Source: Chloroflexota bacterium (GTDB taxonomy: Bacteria > Chloroflexota > UBA11872 > UBA12225 > JAJDUF01). Taken from it: a stretch of 64,000 nucleotides of DNA. The translations under genes were made by a program, and so were the position numbers. Positions 1-7,797 of this stretch are shown here, piece by piece. Numbering within the stretch: position 1 is the stretch's first letter; each line of letters begins with the position of its first letter. Under the pieces are notes generated by a model. It did no database searches and had not been told where the DNA came from. It saw only the letters and a list, made by a program, of their open reading frames with translations. Location of the stretch: the NCBI GenBank assembly GCA_022826725.1, contig JAJDUF010000013.1:186001-250000 (forward strand). The letters run 5' to 3'.

Positions 1-2
1 AG

Positions 3-1028
3 CGGCTTGGCGCCGTCCTACGCTGCGCCCGCGATGATCTCATCGCGGGCCTCGCGCACACGCTCCGCGTGATGCCGGATAGCAGCTACGCAGCGCAGCC
101 GCCGGACACACTACGCGAAAGCACGGGCACAGCATTCGACGCGCTGGTCCGAGCGCTGGAGGCCGGGGAGGTGCGCGAACTGCGGGCGTTTGCCGCTGAT
201 CTAGCAGCAGAGCGTGTCAAGCAGGGCTTCCGCTTGTCCGAGCCGCTGCAAGCGTTCGCCGAGCTACGCAGCGGCATGGAGCACGCGCTCCGGTCCGCCT
301 GGGCGAACGATCCCGCCGCCGTGCTGGCCGGCACGCAGCGGGTACAGCGCGTGGTTGACCTGGCCATGTGGACGTTCGCCGACGCCTATGTGGACGCGAC
401 CATGGCCGATACGGCGCAATACTTACAGCGTCTACGCGAGTTGAACGCGCAGCTCACCGACGAGTCGACCCACGACAAGCTGACCGGGTTGTACGACCGC
501 GGCTATTTCGACCTGGCGCTCGCACGGGAAACGCGGCGAGCGGCGCGCTACAACCGCCCCTTGGCGCTGGCCATGGCCGACATTGACCACTTCAAGCGGG
601 TGAACGACACGTATGGGCATCCGATGGGTGATCTGGCGCTGCAGCACGTGGCCGGCCTGTTGCTCGGCGCCGTGCGCGCCACCGACTACGTGTGCCGCTA
701 CGGTGGCGAGGAGTTCGCCATCCTCCTACCCGAGACCAACCTCGGCCAGGCGTTGGCAATGGCCGAGCGTACCCGCCGCAGCATCGAGTCCCGCCCGGTC
801 AACCTCGGGACACCCGTCTCCCTAACGATCTGCCTGGGGGTGGCGGCCTACCCCGACCAAGCCACCGACGGCCCGACACTGGTGGCGCAGGCCGACGCGG
901 CGCTCTACGCGGCCAAAGCGGCTGGCCGGAATCGTGTTGCTGCCGCCGGGACTGGCCCCCACCCTCACCCTCCCCCGTTGCCACAGGGGAGGGAAGCACC
1001 GTCCCCCTGCACAGCGGGGGGACCATAG
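3..1028 (+). CDS. Diguanylate cyclase with RsbRD-like N-terminal domain (5' end outside window)
   Basis: The C-terminal half (about residues 130-295 counted from the GTG at 69) is a GGDEF domain, which makes cyclic-di-GMP from two GTP. It has the phosphate-binding segment DKLTGLYDRGYFD, the metal segment ADIDHFKRVNDTYGH and an intact GGEEF active site. The N-terminal 120 residues are helical and resemble the RsbRD sensor domain. The frame stays open from base 3 to the GTG at 69, and the upstream codons (RDDLIAGLAHTLR) fit the start of that domain. The true start is therefore probably left of the window; GTG 69 and ATG 72 are alternatives. No transmembrane segment is seen, so it is likely cytosolic. 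The last 20 or so residues (HPHPPPLPQG onward) are translated from a dispersed GC-rich repeat rather than from the domain. Confidence 0.88.
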   Translation, partial: RLGAVLRCARDDLIAGLAHTLRVMPDSSYAAQPPDTLRESTGTAFDALVRALEAGEVRELRAFAADLAAERVKQGFRLSEPLQAFAELRSGMEHALRSAWANDPAAVLAGTQRVQRVVDLAMWTFADAYVDATMADTAQYLQRLRELNAQLTDESTHDKLTGLYDRGYFDLALARETRRAARYNRPLALAMADIDHFKRVNDTYGHPMGDLALQHVAGLLLGAVRATDYVCRYGGEEFAILLPETNLGQALAMAERTRRSIESRPVNLGTPVSLTICLGVAAYPDQATDGPTLVAQADAALYAAKAAGRNRVAAAGTGPHPHPPPLPQGREAPSPCTAGGP

Positions 1029-1036
1029 GGGGGCCA
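957..1036. repeat. Dispersed palindromic repeat A, copy 1
   Basis: This stretch has the form CCCTCCCCCGTTGCCACAGG-GGAGGG, followed by CCCCCTGCACAGCGGGGG and ACCATAGGGGGGCC. Similar blocks recur near 3.1, 7.7, 13.1, 20.5, 21.7, 37.0, 46.1 and 47.6 kb. This copy supplies the 3' end of the diguanylate cyclase reading frame. Confidence 0.7.
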
Positions 1037-1065
1037 GCACCAGCGGGAACTGAGGCTTGGGAGCG

Positions 1066-1821
1066 ATGAGTGTGAGTAGATCGAAATTCGTCGGCGTGGA
1101 CGGCTGTCCTTACGGGTGGTTCAGCGTCGGGCTTGACAACGGTGGTGGGTATGAAGTGAAGGCTTTTAAGACGTTCTGCAGGCTGCTGGCCCATTATGCC
1201 GAGGCCAAGCTGGTGCTCGTGGACATTCCGATTGGGCTGCCGCAGCGCGGGGAAGGACGTGATTGCGACCCCGAGGCTCGGAAGCTGCTCGGTCGGCCTC
1301 GTGGGTCAAGTGTTTTCCCAACGCCAACTCGCCCGACAGTGATCCAGGCAGCGGCAGCACCGGAAGATTACGGTGGCGCTGCCGAGACTGAGCACTGCCT
1401 TGCTGGGAAAAGGATCAGCAAACAGGCTTTCGCGATAGCGCCCAAGATTGCTGAGGTAGATACGGTGCTGCTGGATCGTGGCGCGAGCGCGACACCGCCG
1501 GTCAGAGAAGTCCATCCTGAGGTCTGCTTCTGGGCGCTGAATCATCGGCAGCCTATGAGGTCCAGGAAGAAGACAAGGGACGGGGAGGATGAGCGCCTCC
1601 GCGTGCTTCAGGGGATCAATCCGCAGACTCAGGAGATATACGATAGCGCGATTGACGAGTACCTGAGGAAGGAAGTTGCGAGGGATGACATTCTCGACGC
1701 CCTGGCAGCGGCGGTCACGGCCAAGCTCGGTTGGCCGGATAATCTCCAGACTCTCCCTGAATGCCCGCCGAAAGACAACGAGGGCTTGCCGATGGAGATG
1801 GTATATGTAGAGCGGACCTGA
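1066..1821 (+). CDS. DUF429 family protein (predicted RNase H-like fold)
   Basis: This 251-residue protein carries DUF429 hallmarks: an N-terminal GVDGCPYGWF strand, VDIPIGLP near residue 50, and the later PTRPTV and VHPEVCFW segments. The family has a predicted RNase H-like nuclease fold, but no substrate is established. ATG 1066 is chosen because the family begins just before the GVDG motif; a TTG at 1057 would add three residues. It lies 38 bp after the diguanylate cyclase and 21 bp before chrA on the same strand, so co-transcription is possible. Cytosolic, with no signal peptide or membrane segment. It is less GC-rich than its neighbours, which may hint at transfer. Confidence 0.75.
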   Translation: MSVSRSKFVGVDGCPYGWFSVGLDNGGGYEVKAFKTFCRLLAHYAEAKLVLVDIPIGLPQRGEGRDCDPEARKLLGRPRGSSVFPTPTRPTVIQAAAAPEDYGGAAETEHCLAGKRISKQAFAIAPKIAEVDTVLLDRGASATPPVREVHPEVCFWALNHRQPMRSRKKTRDGEDERLRVLQGINPQTQEIYDSAIDEYLRKEVARDDILDALAAAVTAKLGWPDNLQTLPECPPKDNEGLPMEMVYVERT

Positions 1822-1842
1822 CGAGCGGAGGATAGGAAGCGC

Positions 1843-3063
1843 ATGAGCACGGAGCAGGAGCGACCGGACAGTGATGCGCCCGCCGCGCACGATGGTGGGA
1901 GGGGTGGTGCGCGGCGAGCGTCGTCAGGCTCCCTGGCCGAGGTGACCGGCCTCTTCTTCAAGCTGGGCGTGATCGGCTTTGGCGGCCCGACGGCCCACAT
2001 CGCGCTCATGGAAGAAGAGGCCGTGCGCCGGCGCAAGTGGCTAGACCGGCAGCATTTCCTGGACGCCCTCGCGGCGACCAACCTCATCCCCGGCCCCAAC
2101 TCGACTGAGATGGCCATTCACCTCGGCTATCTGCGTGCCGGAAGATTCGGCGGCCTCATCGCCGGCTTGGCATTCATTCTGCCGGCCTTTGTCATGCTGC
2201 TGGCGCTCTCCTGGGCCTACCGGTCCTACGGCACTATTCCGGAAGTTGGGGCGGTGTTCGCCGGTCTGAAGCCGGTGGTCGTGGCGATTATCGTCATCGC
2301 CGCCTACCGGCTGGCCGTCACCGGCATCACCGACTGGCGCTTGCTGCTGATCGGCCTGGCGAGCATGGCACTGACGCTGGCAGTGCGGGGCGGTGAGCTG
2401 GTCGCCCTACTCGCCGCCGGTTTGCTCGGCATCTGGCTCTACGGACCTCCCGGCGGGCGGTTCTGGTTCCCACGCTCGCCGGCCGCGGCCGCAGGGTTAC
2501 TGCTGCTCCAAGCTCCAACCACATCCTGGACCGCCAACCTCAGCGCCCTGCCCGCCCTGATCTGGGTCTTCCTGAAGGCCGGTGCGCTGCTCTTCGGCGG
2601 CGGCTACGTGCTGATCCCGTTGATCGAGGGCGACGCCGTAGAGCAGTTTGGTTGGCTGACGCATCAGCAATTCCTCGACGGGGTAGCACTCGGCCAGACG
2701 ACGCCCGGCCCCATCGTGACCACGGCGACGTTCGTCGGCTACATGGCGGCGAGCTGGACCGGAGCGGTCGTTGCGACCATCGCAGTCTTCCTGCCATCGT
2801 TCGTGTTCGTGCTGTTCGGCACCGGTCCGTTCTTGGCTCGCATCCAGCACAACGCCTACGCCCGCGCGTTTCTCAAGGGCGTGAGTGCGGCCGTCGTCGG
2901 AGCCATCGCCGCGGCGTCGGTACCGCTGGCCGCCGTCGCCCTGAGCACCCCTTGGTCCATCGCGGTGTGTGCGGTGGCCGCCGTAGCCCTCGCACGCTTC
3001 AAGATAGACGCGCTCTGGCTGATCGCCGCCGGCGCCATCATCGGCTTCATCCTCGGCCGCTAG
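1843..3063 (+). CDS. chrA: Chromate efflux transporter ChrA, two-domain type
   Basis: This 406-residue membrane protein of the CHR family is thought to export chromate. It has the two homologous halves of long-form ChrA: FFKLGVIGFGGPTAHIALM opens the first half (about residue 35), and LKAGALLFGGGYVLIPLIE opens the second (about residue 245). The conserved NLIPGPNSTEM and GQTTPGPIVT segments follow in the respective halves. About 10-12 hydrophobic segments are visible. The ATG follows a strong GGAGGAT ribosome site. No ChrB regulator is adjacent, so the true substrate and inducer are open. Confidence 0.93.
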   Translation: MSTEQERPDSDAPAAHDGGRGGARRASSGSLAEVTGLFFKLGVIGFGGPTAHIALMEEEAVRRRKWLDRQHFLDALAATNLIPGPNSTEMAIHLGYLRAGRFGGLIAGLAFILPAFVMLLALSWAYRSYGTIPEVGAVFAGLKPVVVAIIVIAAYRLAVTGITDWRLLLIGLASMALTLAVRGGELVALLAAGLLGIWLYGPPGGRFWFPRSPAAAAGLLLLQAPTTSWTANLSALPALIWVFLKAGALLFGGGYVLIPLIEGDAVEQFGWLTHQQFLDGVALGQTTPGPIVTTATFVGYMAASWTGAVVATIAVFLPSFVFVLFGTGPFLARIQHNAYARAFLKGVSAAVVGAIAAASVPLAAVALSTPWSIAVCAVAAVALARFKIDALWLIAAGAIIGFILGR

Positions 3064-3075
3064 GCCACGCTCGCC

Positions 3076-3193
3076 GGCCCCCCTATGGTCCCCGTAGGGA
3101 GACGGCTGACTGGGGTAGGTACCGGTTAAGCCGTAGGGGCGCAACATGGTGCGCCTGTCCCCCCGCTGTGCGGGGGGACCATGGGGGGGGGCT
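3076..3193. repeat. Repeat A, copy 2, with inverted outer arms
   Basis: GGCCCCCCTATGGTCCCC at 3076 is the inverted counterpart of the GGGGACCATGGGGGGGGGCT block ending at 3193. An inner palindrome CCCCCCGCTGTGCGGGGGG lies just before the right arm. The 337-base gap after chrA (3064-3400) holds this element, the T-run of repeat B and the pepA promoter region, but no gene. Confidence 0.65.
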
Positions 3194-3198
3194 ACTCA

Positions 3199-3240
3199 CC
3201 CGCACACCGGGAGGTTTTTTTCGGTACGGAGCTGCCCGCC
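3199..3240. repeat. Repeat B A-tract core, inverted copy; possible terminator
   Basis: Read on the minus strand this is GCTCCGTACCG, then seven A, then CCTCCCGGTGTGCGGG. It matches the A-tract core seen near 6.05, 40.58, 44.03 and 57.84 kb. On the plus strand it gives CCCG-CACAC-CGGG followed by seven T, so it could also act as a weak intrinsic terminator for chrA. Confidence 0.5.
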
Positions 3241-3270
3241 TCCGCCCCGACGCAAACTCCCATCCTGTCC

Positions 3271-3318
3271 ATCCATGTAAATACCTACCCCTGTGAGGAG
3301 GGGGCCGGGGGGTGAGGC
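3271..3318. repeat. Repeat B, diverged copy
   Basis: TAAATACCTACCCCTGTGAGG followed by AGGGGGCCGGGGGGTGAGGC. It matches the CCTACTCTTGTGAGGCCGGG end of the copy near 40.6 kb, with the A-tract eroded. Confidence 0.5.
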
Positions 3319-3339
3319 ACCATCCGACCCACCTCCCGG

Positions 3340-3348
3340 TGCTATACT
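3340..3348 (+). promoter_or_regulatory. Extended -10 promoter element upstream of pepA
   Basis: TGCTATACT is an extended -10 (TGn plus TATACT, 5 of 6 matches to TATAAT) 52 bases before the pepA ATG. No good -35 is seen, which is usual for extended -10 promoters. The same TATACT form occurs before the genes at 5124 and 9132. Confidence 0.4.
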
Positions 3349-3400
3349 CGGCAAGTTGGGCACAGCCTGAACGTAACCCCACGGTCGAGAGGAGTAGCGG

Positions 3401-4981
3401 ATGGAGTTGGAGCTAGTCGCCGGACGCATTGACGAGACGGCGGCCGATGCGATTGTCGTCAATCTGTTCGAGGGCGTCACCGCGCCCGGCGGTGCCACCG
3501 GCGCCGTAGACCAGCGCCTGGGCGGGATGATCTCTCAGGTGATCGCGGCGGGTGACTTCAAGGGCAAGCTCAACGAGGTGCTCGTCTTGTATCCGCCACG
3601 TCCCGACCCAACCGATCTCCCGGCCGGCGGTGGCGGCACCTTTGCCCAATCGCTGCCGGAGGCTTTGCCGGCCCAGCGAGTGCTGGTCGTTGGGTTGGGC
3701 AAGCAGGACGACTTCAAGCTAGACCACGTCCGTCAGGTGGCGGCCACCGTCGCCAAGCGGGCGCGCGACCTCGGCGCACGGCACGTGGCGACCATCGTCC
3801 ACGGCGCCGGGATCGGCGACTTGGCGGCCCGCGACGCGGCGCAAGCCGTAGCCGAAGGATCGCTACTCGGCCTCTATCGCTTCCGGGAGTTCCAAAGTAC
3901 GGATGATGAGGGGGGCGAGGCCGACCGCGATGTCGAGCGCCTGACGGTGGTCGAATTCGACGATTCCAAGCTCGACACCTTGCGCGAAGGGCTGAGTCAG
4001 GGCGAGACCATCGCCAACGCCGTCTGCTGGGCACGCGATTTGGTCAACCGGCCGGGGAACGACCTGCCGCCGCGTGCGCTCGCCGAGTCGGCGACCACGA
4101 TGGCGGGCGAGGCCGGCCTACGCTGCACTGTGCTCGACCGCGACGCCATCGTGGCCGAGGGCATGGGTGCGCTGCTCGGAGTAGCACGTGGATCGCGCGA
4201 GCCGCCGGCGTTCATTGTCGTCGAGCACGAGCCGGAGGGCACGGCCGAGCAAGCACCGCTCGTCCTGGTGGGCAAAGGCGTGACATTTGATACCGGCGGC
4301 ACCTCCATCAAGCCTTCCTCCGGGATGGAGGATATGAAGATGGATATGGCCGGGGGCGCGGCGGTGCTCGGCGCCATGAGCGCCATCGGCCGCCTCGGCG
4401 TGCCACTGCGGGTCATCGGCATGGTCCCGGCGACGGAGAACATGCCCGGCGGCGAGGCCATCCGGCCCGGTGACATCCTGCGGGCGCTGGACGGGACGAC
4501 CATCGAGGTCATCAACACCGACGCGGAAGGACGGCTCATATTGGCCGATGCGCTCGCCTACGCCCAGCGTTTTGAGCCAGCCAGCATCGTGGACCTGGCC
4601 ACGCTCACCGGCGCCTGCTTGGTGGCGCTCGGCGGCCGGGTGGCCGGCTTTATGAGCAACAACGCCGACCTGGCCGACGAGGTGCGGGGCGTTGCGGAGG
4701 CGGTCGGCGAGCTGGCCTGGGAGCTGCCCGTCTGGGACGAGGTGTACAAGAAGGAGCTGAAGAGCACCGTGGCGGACATGAAGAACACCGGTGGCCGCTT
4801 CGGCGGTGCCATCACCGGCGCCATGTTCATCAAGCGCTTTGCCAAGGATGTGCCCTGGCTGCACCTCGACATCGCCGGCCCGGCGATGGGCAGCGAGGAG
4901 GGGCCCTACGTGCCCAAAGGTGGCACCGGCTACGGGGTCCGCACGCTGGTCGAGCTGGCCCGCCAGCGCGCCGCCGCGTGA
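3401..4981 (+). CDS. pepA: Leucyl aminopeptidase (M17 family)
   Basis: This 526-residue cytosolic metalloexopeptidase removes N-terminal residues, preferring leucine. The C-terminal catalytic domain (from about residue 190) contains LVGKGVTFDTGG with the metal-binding lysine and aspartate, MKMDMAGGAAV, and the family signature NTDAEGRLILADAL with metal-binding Asp and Glu. The N-terminal 170 residues form the macro-like domain of the family. Length is normal. The ATG follows GAGAGGAG, and an extended -10 box lies 50 bases upstream. The family is hexameric and uses two Zn or Mn ions per subunit. It stands alone between repeat-rich gaps and is probably its own transcription unit. Confidence 0.96.
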   Translation: MELELVAGRIDETAADAIVVNLFEGVTAPGGATGAVDQRLGGMISQVIAAGDFKGKLNEVLVLYPPRPDPTDLPAGGGGTFAQSLPEALPAQRVLVVGLGKQDDFKLDHVRQVAATVAKRARDLGARHVATIVHGAGIGDLAARDAAQAVAEGSLLGLYRFREFQSTDDEGGEADRDVERLTVVEFDDSKLDTLREGLSQGETIANAVCWARDLVNRPGNDLPPRALAESATTMAGEAGLRCTVLDRDAIVAEGMGALLGVARGSREPPAFIVVEHEPEGTAEQAPLVLVGKGVTFDTGGTSIKPSSGMEDMKMDMAGGAAVLGAMSAIGRLGVPLRVIGMVPATENMPGGEAIRPGDILRALDGTTIEVINTDAEGRLILADALAYAQRFEPASIVDLATLTGACLVALGGRVAGFMSNNADLADEVRGVAEAVGELAWELPVWDEVYKKELKSTVADMKNTGGRFGGAITGAMFIKRFAKDVPWLHLDIAGPAMGSEEGPYVPKGGTGYGVRTLVELARQRAAA

Positions 4982-5020
4982 CCACGCATCGGGACATTCA
5001 CCCGCCAAGTCCGCTCACAC

Positions 5021-5049
5021 TTACCTTTACCCGGCCAGCCTCGTATACT
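5021..5049 (+). promoter_or_regulatory. Candidate sigma-70 promoter for the small gene at 5124
   Basis: TTACCT, a weak -35, lies 17 bases before TATACT (5044-5049), a good -10. The predicted transcript would start near 5056, about 70 bases before GTG 5124, which supports that small frame being expressed. Confidence 0.35.
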
Positions 5050-5123
5050 AAGAGGGAGGCATTGCGCGTCTCTCTGCCTTCCTAGACAGGTCCCGGATCC
5101 GCCGCTCCCGGCAGCGTAAGAAC

Positions 5124-5468
5124 GTGTCAACGCAACCTCCCGCTCCGCACAGCAACGCCGGAGGCGCCGCGCCCCCGGCCGACGACATGGCCGCGCCGCC
5201 TCCCTCCGGAGAGGCACAGCCGCTCTCTGAGGAAGACGCTCCCGCTACGACAGGCTCGCCGCCTGAGCCGGTCTCATCCGACGAGTCAGCCGAAGGCGAC
5301 ACACTCGACGCTGTGCCGCGCAGCCAGCGCGAAGTCGTCATGGACGAACTGCGCTACTGGCGCCGGACGGCGGTGCTTGGCGTGATCGCCGGCGCGCTCT
5401 ACGCGCTGACGCGCTGGGATCAAAGCCGTATTCCGACCAGCCGTCGTCCGCGGACGGGGTCGCGGTAG
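5124..5468 (+). CDS. Small hypothetical protein with one hydrophobic segment
   Basis: This 114-residue frame starts at GTG. Residues 1-70 are rich in Pro, Ala, Ser, Glu and Asp and probably disordered. They are followed by a short amphipathic stretch (SQREVVMDELRYWRRT), a single hydrophobic segment (VLGVIAGALYALTRW, about residues 87-102) and a basic tail. That layout fits a small membrane-anchored protein with its long acidic part on one side. No family is recognised. The candidate promoter upstream and the clear change of composition along the protein favour a real gene. It could still be chance, because GC-rich DNA carries many open frames. Confidence 0.45.
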   Translation: MSTQPPAPHSNAGGAAPPADDMAAPPPSGEAQPLSEEDAPATTGSPPEPVSSDESAEGDTLDAVPRSQREVVMDELRYWRRTAVLGVIAGALYALTRWDQSRIPTSRRPRTGSR

Positions 5469-5598
5469 CCGCTTGAGACGGAGCCGGAGTGTGGGTAGGT
5501 AGCTTCACGCGAACGCTCCCACCCTGGTCAGAGACGGCAAGCCGCCAAGCGCCCGCAACCGGGGTGCTCCACACCCGTTAGCCTTTTACCGGCCGGGC

Positions 5599-5895
5599 GT
5601 GACCGCACCTTTGGCCGCGCTGCATGAAGCCGTCACTCACATGACCGCTGCGATGAACGTGCCTGGACACTCCCAGCTTGCTGCTGCCCATGGGGCAGAG
5701 CCGCATCCGCCGCACTTCCCTACGGCGGCGGAGCTGCTGGCGTTGGAGCAAGGTGATCCGCAGTTGCGGCGCCGCACGTGGGCGGCGCTACGAACGCGGT
5801 TTGTCACGTTCCTGCTGGAGCAGACGGACTCAGCGGACGGCGCGGCCGGCGTCCCTGAGCAACGCGAGCCGCCGCTGGCCGCGCCGGCGGCCTGA
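5599..5895 (+). CDS. Small hypothetical protein
   Basis: This 98-residue frame starts at GTG. The central part (FPTAAELLALEQGDPQLRRR to RFVTFLLEQ) looks like two amphipathic helices; both ends are Ala/Pro-rich. There is no signal peptide, membrane segment or recognised family. No clear ribosome site precedes the GTG. It lies between the small membrane-like protein and a copy of repeat B. The call rests only on the helical, charge-patterned middle. Confidence 0.3.
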   Translation: MTAPLAALHEAVTHMTAAMNVPGHSQLAAAHGAEPHPPHFPTAAELLALEQGDPQLRRRTWAALRTRFVTFLLEQTDSADGAAGVPEQREPPLAAPAA

Positions 5896-5911
5896 CAGAG
5901 ACTTGGACCTA

Positions 5912-6075
5912 ACCCCGGTCCCTTCCCTAAAGGGAAGGGACGTCATCGCGGCGACCGACCACTGCTGCCCTCCAGGGAAGGCAATCCACACGGCGATCAG
6001 TAACCCCTTCCCTTTAGGGAGAGGGTTGGGGGTAGGTTCGCCACTCCACAGGAAAAACCTCCCCCAGTCAGGAGA
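5912..6075. repeat. Repeat B, long copy with inverted ends
   Basis: ACCTAACCCCGGTCCCTTCC begins the left part and CCCCTTCCCTTTAGGGAGAG with GGTTGGGGGTAGG the right part; the two are inverted relative to each other. The right part runs into the A-tract core CACTCCACAGGAAAAACCTC. The copy at 57.8 kb has the same overall design. Confidence 0.6.
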
Positions 6076-6095
6076 GCGACGGTAGTGCGGCCCGG

Positions 6096-6482
6096 CTAGG
6101 CATCCTGGCGTTCGAGTAGCTCGATCTCGTAGCCGTCCGGGTCGTCTATGAAGGCCATCTTGTGACCGCCGTCAAAGACCTCGCGCCAGCCGTCGGGCCA
6201 GATTTCCAGGCCGTTCCCTTCAAGCTCCGCACACTTCGCCGTCAGGTCGGGGACGCCGATGGCGAGGTGCATCAGGTCTTCCGGCACGTTGAGATTGTAG
6301 TCGGCGGAGTAGGTCAGCTCCAGCGTCGGCGCGTTGCCCGGTAGCTCCAGATGCACGACCTGGTTGCCTTGCGGCGAGCGGGTGCTCCGGCTCTTCACCC
6401 GGAAACCGAGATGGTCGCAGTAGAACTTGACCGAACGGTCGAGGTCGCTGACGCGGATGCGCGTGTGCAGAAAGACAGCCAT
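6096..6482 (-). CDS. VOC/glyoxalase I family protein (lactoylglutathione lyase-like)
   Basis: This 128-residue protein has two beta-alpha-beta-beta-beta modules. Candidate metal ligands sit at family positions: His near residue 6 (LHTRIRVSDL), Glu in HLELPG or LELTYS, His in LMHLAIGVPDL and Glu in GYEIELLE. SVKFYCDHLGF is typical of glyoxalase I, which converts methylglyoxal-thiol hemithioacetals. VOC members also include dioxygenases and resistance proteins, so the substrate is uncertain. The ATG follows GGAGGAGCAT. A Gfo/Idh/MocA gene lies 42 bp upstream on the same strand, and its partner isomerase beyond, suggesting one minus-strand unit of three genes. Confidence 0.85.
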   Translation of the reverse strand: MAVFLHTRIRVSDLDRSVKFYCDHLGFRVKSRSTRSPQGNQVVHLELPGNAPTLELTYSADYNLNVPEDLMHLAIGVPDLTAKCAELEGNGLEIWPDGWREVFDGGHKMAFIDDPDGYEIELLERQDA

Positions 6483-6524
6483 ATGCTCCTCCTCAGGCGA
6501 ATGAAGTTGGTGCGTTGCAGCGCG

Positions 6525-7721
6525 CTAGTAGTGGATGTCTACACTCGTCCGCTCGCGGGCGGACTGCAAGATCGCGTCGCAGATCACGGCGTTCCGGTAG
6601 CCGTCCTCGAACGTCGCCCCATACGGCGCCACGTCCTTGTCATTGACAATCGCATCCAGAAGGTGCGCGATCTCGTGGACGAACGTGTGCTCCCAGCCGA
6701 TGATGTGCCCCTGCGGCCACCACCACTCGTAGAAGGGATGGTTGGCCTCAGTCACCAGCACGTTGCGGAAGCCCTGCGCGTCGGCCGGATCAACGCCGGG
6801 CAAGTGTACGTCCAACTCGTTCAGCCGCTCCAGATTGAACGAGATCGAGCCGTGCTCGCCATTAATCTCAAACGTGTTGAGGTTCTTCCGGCCGGTGGCG
6901 AAGCGCGTTGCTTCGAGCGTGCCGACGGCTCCGTTCTCGAACTCGACGGCAGCCTCAAAAGCATCATCTACGTCCACCGACCGCCGGTTGCCGCTCTCGT
7001 CCGGGTCGTCGCGCTCGCCGATGAACGTCGCCGCGAGCGCCATCACGCGCTTCGGCTCGCCCACCAGAAAGCGGCCGATGTCAATGATGTGCGCGCCGAG
7101 GTCGCCGAGCGCGCCGCTGCCGGCGAGATCGGCATGGTAGCGCCACTGGGCAACCGACGGGTCCGTCCCCCACTCCTGCAGGTAGCGAGCACGGAAGTGG
7201 TAGATGCGGCCCAACAGACCACGCTCGATGAGTAGCCGGGCTTGGCGAATGGCCGGCACAAAGCGATAGTTGAACGCGCAGAGGTGCTTCACGCCGGCCT
7301 TGTGTACGGCATCGAGCATCTGCTTGGCCTCGGCGGCGGTCCGTGCCAGCGGTTTCTCACAGAGGATGTGCTTACCGGCCTCGGCCGCGGCGATGCACGG
7401 CTCGGCATGTACGTTATTCGGCCCGCCATTGTCGAAGAGCTGGATGCGGTCGTTCTTCAGCATCTCGCGCCAGTCGGTGTAGTAGCCGGCATAGCCGAAA
7501 CGCTGCGCCGCCGCCTGCACCGCCGCCTCGTTGCGTCCACAGATGGCGACCAGCTCCGGCACGGCCGGCGGAGGCCACGCCATATACGGCAGCTTGCGGA
7601 AGCCGTTGGAGTGCGCCTTGCCCATGAACGAGTAGCCGAGCATCCCTACGCCAATCGTCGGGGCATCGCCGGTCCCGGCGGCCGTGCCCATCGTCACAAA
7701 GCCCACCTGCTGCTCAGACAT
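6525..7721 (-). CDS. Gfo/Idh/MocA family oxidoreductase
   Basis: This 398-residue NAD(P)-dependent dehydrogenase has an N-terminal Rossmann fold opening with VGMLGYSFMGKAHSNGF, then the family EKP motif (ILCEKPLARTAAEAKQM, near residue 120) and a C-terminal alpha/beta substrate domain with GDLGAHIIDIGRFLVGEP. Family members oxidise or reduce sugars, inositols and related polyols. The start follows GAGGAGGAGCGCG. It is followed by the VOC protein and preceded by a sugar phosphate isomerase-like gene, a pairing common in polyol or sugar catabolic units. The exact substrate cannot be read from sequence. Confidence 0.92.
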   Translation of the reverse strand: MSEQQVGFVTMGTAAGTGDAPTIGVGMLGYSFMGKAHSNGFRKLPYMAWPPPAVPELVAICGRNEAAVQAAAQRFGYAGYYTDWREMLKNDRIQLFDNGGPNNVHAEPCIAAAEAGKHILCEKPLARTAAEAKQMLDAVHKAGVKHLCAFNYRFVPAIRQARLLIERGLLGRIYHFRARYLQEWGTDPSVAQWRYHADLAGSGALGDLGAHIIDIGRFLVGEPKRVMALAATFIGERDDPDESGNRRSVDVDDAFEAAVEFENGAVGTLEATRFATGRKNLNTFEINGEHGSISFNLERLNELDVHLPGVDPADAQGFRNVLVTEANHPFYEWWWPQGHIIGWEHTFVHEIAHLLDAIVNDKDVAPYGATFEDGYRNAVICDAILQSARERTSVDIHY

Positions 7722-7740
7722 CGCGCTCCTCCTCTACTGT

Positions 7741-7796
7741 CCCCCACCCGCACCCTCCCCGTCCCCCTGCACAGCGGGGGACCATAGGGGGGCTGT
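7741..7796. repeat. Repeat A, copy 3
   Basis: CCCCCACCCGCACCCTCCCC, then CCCCCTGCACAGCGGGGG and ACCATAGGGGGGC. It fills the gap between two minus-strand genes and ends next to the stop codon of the isomerase gene. Confidence 0.65.
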
Positions 7797-7797
7797 G

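Noticed and set aside
957..1036. CRISPR array in G/C-rich repeats
   Set aside because: Copies are single and dispersed, with no regular spacers and no cas genes in the window.
6351..7235. 294-codon open frame on the plus strand
   Set aside because: It is antisense to a well-formed Gfo/Idh/MocA gene.
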